Positions 7,708-9,867 of a stretch of 9,867 nt of DNA are shown piece after piece. Within the stretch, counting starts at the first letter, position 1; each line of letters opens with the position of its first letter. The notes beneath the pieces are model-generated. The model was not told where the DNA came from, searched no databases, and was given only the letters and a program-made list of their open reading frames with translations. Origin of the DNA: DAOMOD01 sp964526035 (GTDB lineage Bacteria > Pseudomonadota > Gammaproteobacteria > Xanthomonadales > BPKI01); contig CAZGKE010000129.1 in NCBI GenBank assembly GCA_964526035.1, positions 1 through 9,867 on the forward strand, in the 5' to 3' direction. The position numbers were made by a program, and so were the translations under genes.

Positions 7708-8769
7708 ATGAAAGACCTCGACAAGTTCGATCGCGTCCGCGCATTGCGCTTTGACGGCGAACGCCTGCACCTCCTTGACCAGCGAATTCTTCCGCTGCAC
7801 ACCGAGTGGCTGGAATACGACAACGCCGAGTCGGTGGCGCAGGCCATTCGCGCGCTGGTGGTGCGCGGCGCCCCCGCCATCGGCATCGCGGCAGCTTACG
7901 CGCTGGTGATCGATGCCCGCCGCCACGGCAGCCTGTCCGGCCCCGATTTGAGACTCGCCCTGGCCGACGCCTTTGGCGCCCTGCGCGAGTCCAGACCCAC
8001 CGCGGTCAACTTGTTCTGGGCCCTGGAGCGCATGGACAAGGCGCTCGAAAGGGGAGCAGATGTCCGCGGGCTTCTGATCGAGGCGCGCGCCATCGAAGCG
8101 GAGGATCTTGCCGCCAACAGGGGAATGGGAGAATTGGGTGCGTCGCTCCTCGGTGAAGGCGCGTCGGTGCTCACACATTGCAATACAGGCTCGCTGGCCA
8201 CCGCCGGCACGGGTACCGCGCTGGGCGTGATTCGCCACGGCTGGGCCAGCGGGCAGATCGTCGAAGTGCACGCCTGCGAGACCCGCCCATGGCTGCAGGG
8301 TGCGAGACTGACGATCTGGGAACTCCTTCAGGACGAGATACCGGCCACCCTGGTCGCCGACAGCGCGGCCAGCTGGCTGATGGCACAGGGTCGGATCGGC
8401 TGGGTGGTCGTCGGCGCGGACCGCATTGCCGCAAATGGCGATGTCGCCAACAAGATCGGCACCTACCAGCTAGCCATCACCGCCCGTCACCACGGCGTGC
8501 GTTTCATGGTGGTAGCGCCTTCCTCGACAGTCGACATGGCCACCGCATCGGGCCAGTCCATTGAAATCGAACTGCGCGATCCACGGGAAATGATGGAATA
8601 CGGCGGTCAACGCACGGTCGCCGAGGGCGCGCGCGCCTGGAACCCGGTGTTCGACATCACGCCGGCGGCATTGATCGACGCCATCGTGACCGAGAAGGGC
8701 GTGATCGAACGCCCGGACGCCGAACGCATGGCGGCGCTTTTCGGCGACGTGGGTCCGGGGAACCCCTGA
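7708..8769 (+). CDS. mtnA: S-methyl-5-thioribose-1-phosphate isomerase
   Basis: MtnA converts 5-methylthioribose-1-phosphate to 5-methylthioribulose-1-phosphate in the cytoplasm, the aldose-ketose step of methionine salvage from methylthioadenosine. At 353 residues it is full length for the family (eIF2B-alpha/beta/delta-like fold). Diagnostic motifs are VVRGAPAIGIAAAYAL near the N-terminus, THCNTGSLATAGTGTALGVI with catalytic Cys158, and VVGADRIAANGDVANKIGTYQ with catalytic Asp238. Cys158 and Asp238 sit two positions before the Cys160/Asp240 pair described for Bacillus subtilis MtnA. The frame is open upstream to 7600, but the extra residues do not look like MtnA and overlap the FKBP promoter, so the ATG at 7708 is preferred. 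No Shine-Dalgarno sequence is visible before it (CAGCCTTTGACA). Its neighbour is gyrA, an arrangement also known in Pseudomonas and Xanthomonads. No other salvage gene is in the window. Confidence 0.95.
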   Translation: MKDLDKFDRVRALRFDGERLHLLDQRILPLHTEWLEYDNAESVAQAIRALVVRGAPAIGIAAAYALVIDARRHGSLSGPDLRLALADAFGALRESRPTAVNLFWALERMDKALERGADVRGLLIEARAIEAEDLAANRGMGELGASLLGEGASVLTHCNTGSLATAGTGTALGVIRHGWASGQIVEVHACETRPWLQGARLTIWELLQDEIPATLVADSAASWLMAQGRIGWVVVGADRIAANGDVANKIGTYQLAITARHHGVRFMVVAPSSTVDMATASGQSIEIELRDPREMMEYGGQRTVAEGARAWNPVFDITPAALIDAIVTEKGVIERPDAERMAALFGDVGPGNP

Positions 8770-8837
8770 ACCAGTCCTCGCGCGCCCGGGTCTGCTTCCC
8801 CGACACCAAAGTGGCGATTGTCGGCGTCCCCCTACCC

Positions 8838-8859
8838 CCGCGAATGCTATAATTCGCGG
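8838..8859 (+). promoter_or_regulatory. gyrA promoter: extended -10 inside an 8-bp inverted repeat
   Basis: TGCTATAAT (8845-8853) is a perfect extended -10 (TGN plus TATAAT). It is overlapped by a perfect inverted repeat: CCGCGAAT (8838-8845) and ATTCGCGG (8852-8859) around a 6-base centre. No good -35 lies 16-18 bases upstream (the sequence there is C-rich); TTGTCG at 8818-8823 is too distant, at 24 bases. This fits an extended -10 promoter that needs little -35 contact. Transcription starting near 8860 would give a leader of about 90 bases before gyrA. Confidence 0.75.
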
Positions 8860-8879
8860 CTTACGCTTGGTCAGCCCCC

Positions 8880-8904
8880 AACTCTCGTTCCAGCGTCGAG
8901 GGTT
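8880..8904 (+). other. Possible hairpin in the gyrA leader
   Basis: AACTCTCG (8880-8887) can pair with CGAGGGTT (8897-8904) over eight pairs, one of them G-U, with a 9-base loop. It lies in the predicted untranslated leader, about 33 bases before the gyrA ribosome-binding site, and has no T-run after it. It may be a chance structure. Confidence 0.3.
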
Positions 8905-8937
8905 CACTTGACCTGCGCCCCGATCCGTTGCATTTCC

Positions 8938-8942
8938 AAGGA
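8938..8942 (+). promoter_or_regulatory. gyrA ribosome-binding site
   Basis: AAGGA lies six bases before the ATG at 8949. It fixes the start, which agrees with the conserved N-terminus and with E. coli residue numbering of the active site. Confidence 0.75.
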
Positions 8943-8948
8943 CTTTTC

Positions 8949-9867
8949 ATGGCCGAATCCGCCAGCGAAATCATCCGTATCAACATCGAGGACGAGATGC
9001 GCCAGTCCTACCTCGATTACGCCATGAGCGTGATCGTGGGACGCGCCCTCCCCGATGTCCGTGACGGACTGAAACCCGTGCATCGCCGCGTGCTGTTCGC
9101 GATGAGCGAACTGAGCAACGACTGGAACAAGCCCTACAAGAAGTCCGCCCGCGTGGTCGGTGACGTGGTGGGTAAATACCACCCGCACGGCGATTCCGCG
9201 GTGTACGACACCCTGGTGCGCATGGCGCAGCCATTCTCGCTGCGCTACATGCTGGTCGATGGGCAGGGCAACTTCGGCTCGGTGGACGGCGACGCCCCTG
9301 CAGCCATGCGCTACACCGAAGTCCGCATGTCGCGCCTTGCGCACGAGATGCTGGCCGACATCGACAAGGCCACCGTCGACTTCCAGCCCAATTACGACGA
9401 GTCCGAGCACGAGCCCAAGGTGCTGCCGGCGCGAGTGCCGAACCTGCTGGTCAATGGCTCGGCCGGTATTGCCGTCGGCATGGCCACCAATATTCCGCCG
9501 CACAACCTCGGCGAAGTGATCGATGCCGTCGTCGCCCTGATCGACAACCCGGAACTCGGCATCGATGAACTGATGCAATTCCTGCCCGGCCCGGATTTCC
9601 CCACCGGCGGCATCATCAACGGCGCCGCGGGCATCGTCCAGGCATACCGGACCGGCCGCGGGCGCATCCTGATTCGCGCGCGCACCGAAATCGAGACCGA
9701 CCCGGACAGCGGCCGCGAAGCGATCATCGTCCACGAGCTGCCCTACCAGGTGAACAAGGCCCGGTTGATCGAAAAGATTGCCGAGCTGGTGAAGGAAAAG
9801 AAGCTGGAGGGCATCTCCGAGCTGCGCGACGAGTCCGACAAGGACGGCATGCGCATCTTCATCGAGG
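8949..9867 (+). CDS. gyrA: DNA gyrase subunit A (N-terminal 306 residues; continues past window)
   Basis: GyrA is the DNA-cutting and rejoining subunit of the A2B2 gyrase that adds negative supercoils using ATP hydrolysed by GyrB. The frame is open from the ATG to the window end. It covers the start of the winged-helix breakage-reunion domain; the full protein is normally about 850-900 residues. The N-terminus SYLDYAMSVIVGRALPDVRDGLKPVHRR is typical. KYHPHGDSAVYDT is the quinolone-resistance region. Numbering equals E. coli: Ser83 and Asp87 are both the wild-type, quinolone-susceptible residues. The DNA-linking Tyr122, with Arg121, sits in AMRYTE. Other conserved blocks are NLLVNGSAGIAVGMATNIPPHNL, PGPDFPTGGIING and HELPYQVNKARLIEKIAELVKEK. 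It follows mtnA by 179 bp and has its own promoter and ribosome-binding site, so it is probably transcribed independently. Confidence 0.98.
   Translation, partial: MAESASEIIRINIEDEMRQSYLDYAMSVIVGRALPDVRDGLKPVHRRVLFAMSELSNDWNKPYKKSARVVGDVVGKYHPHGDSAVYDTLVRMAQPFSLRYMLVDGQGNFGSVDGDAPAAMRYTEVRMSRLAHEMLADIDKATVDFQPNYDESEHEPKVLPARVPNLLVNGSAGIAVGMATNIPPHNLGEVIDAVVALIDNPELGIDELMQFLPGPDFPTGGIINGAAGIVQAYRTGRGRILIRARTEIETDPDSGREAIIVHELPYQVNKARLIEKIAELVKEKKLEGISELRDESDKDGMRIFIE

Noticed and set aside
7519..8271. N-terminal extension of the FKBP frame up to 8271
   Set aside because: It runs antisense through mtnA, whose motifs are intact, and would bury the signal peptide. The ATG at 7516-7518 has a good ribosome-binding site.
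8800..8824. Possible terminator after mtnA (CCGACA paired with TGTCGG)
   Set aside because: The stem is only 6 bp with a 13-base loop and no following T-run, so it cannot be supported as a terminator.
8904..9734. Minus-strand open frame (276 codons) opposite gyrA
   Set aside because: It is antisense to gyrA, whose plus-strand frame is fully conserved to the window end.

Overview
The window is ordinary, gene-dense chromosome from a high-GC Gram-negative bacterium. It most likely comes from a gammaproteobacterium of the Xanthomonadales or a close relative. The support is indirect: slyX and a DUF2058 (YaiL-type) gene, the mtnA-gyrA gene pair known from Pseudomonas and Xanthomonads, and a REP-type inverted pair of the kind common in Xanthomonadaceae and Pseudomonas. 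No phage, IS element, CRISPR array, defence locus, tRNA or rRNA is visible, and codon use looks uniform.

Layout. (1) 1-1454 (+): the C-terminal part of metH, cobalamin-dependent methionine synthase. It covers the B12-binding and reactivation domains and carries an in-frame run of four 7-bp repeats. (2) 1525-4404 (+): a large exported M14-type zinc carboxypeptidase with a long C-terminal extension. (3) 4405-4529: a convergent intergenic gap holding a REPIN-like inverted pair. (4) 6651 to 4530 (-): ugd (UDP-glucose 6-dehydrogenase), slyX and a DUF2058 gene. The ugd stop overlaps the slyX start (GTGA), and the slyX stop lies inside the DUF2058 ribosome-binding site, so the three look like one translationally coupled operon. 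(5) 6731-6766 (-): a strong intrinsic terminator. It ends the upstream gene 7518-6817 (-), which encodes an exported Mip/FkpA-like FKBP peptidyl-prolyl isomerase. (6) 7519-7707: a divergent promoter region. (7) 7708-8769 (+): mtnA of the methionine salvage pathway. (8) 8770-8948: the gyrA promoter and leader, with a perfect extended -10 set inside an 8-bp inverted repeat. (9) 8949 to the window end (+): the N-terminal 306 residues of gyrA, with the quinolone-resistance region and the active-site Tyr122.

Functionally the region combines methionine synthesis and salvage (metH, mtnA), envelope and periplasmic functions (Ugd, FKBP, M14 peptidase) and DNA topology (gyrA). These appear to be neighbours rather than one system. 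I found no convincing undescribed multi-gene system. The observations most worth checking are the frameshift-capable repeat in metH, the palindrome over the gyrA -10, the coupled ugd-slyX-DUF2058 operon and the uncharacterised C-terminal half of the M14 peptidase.
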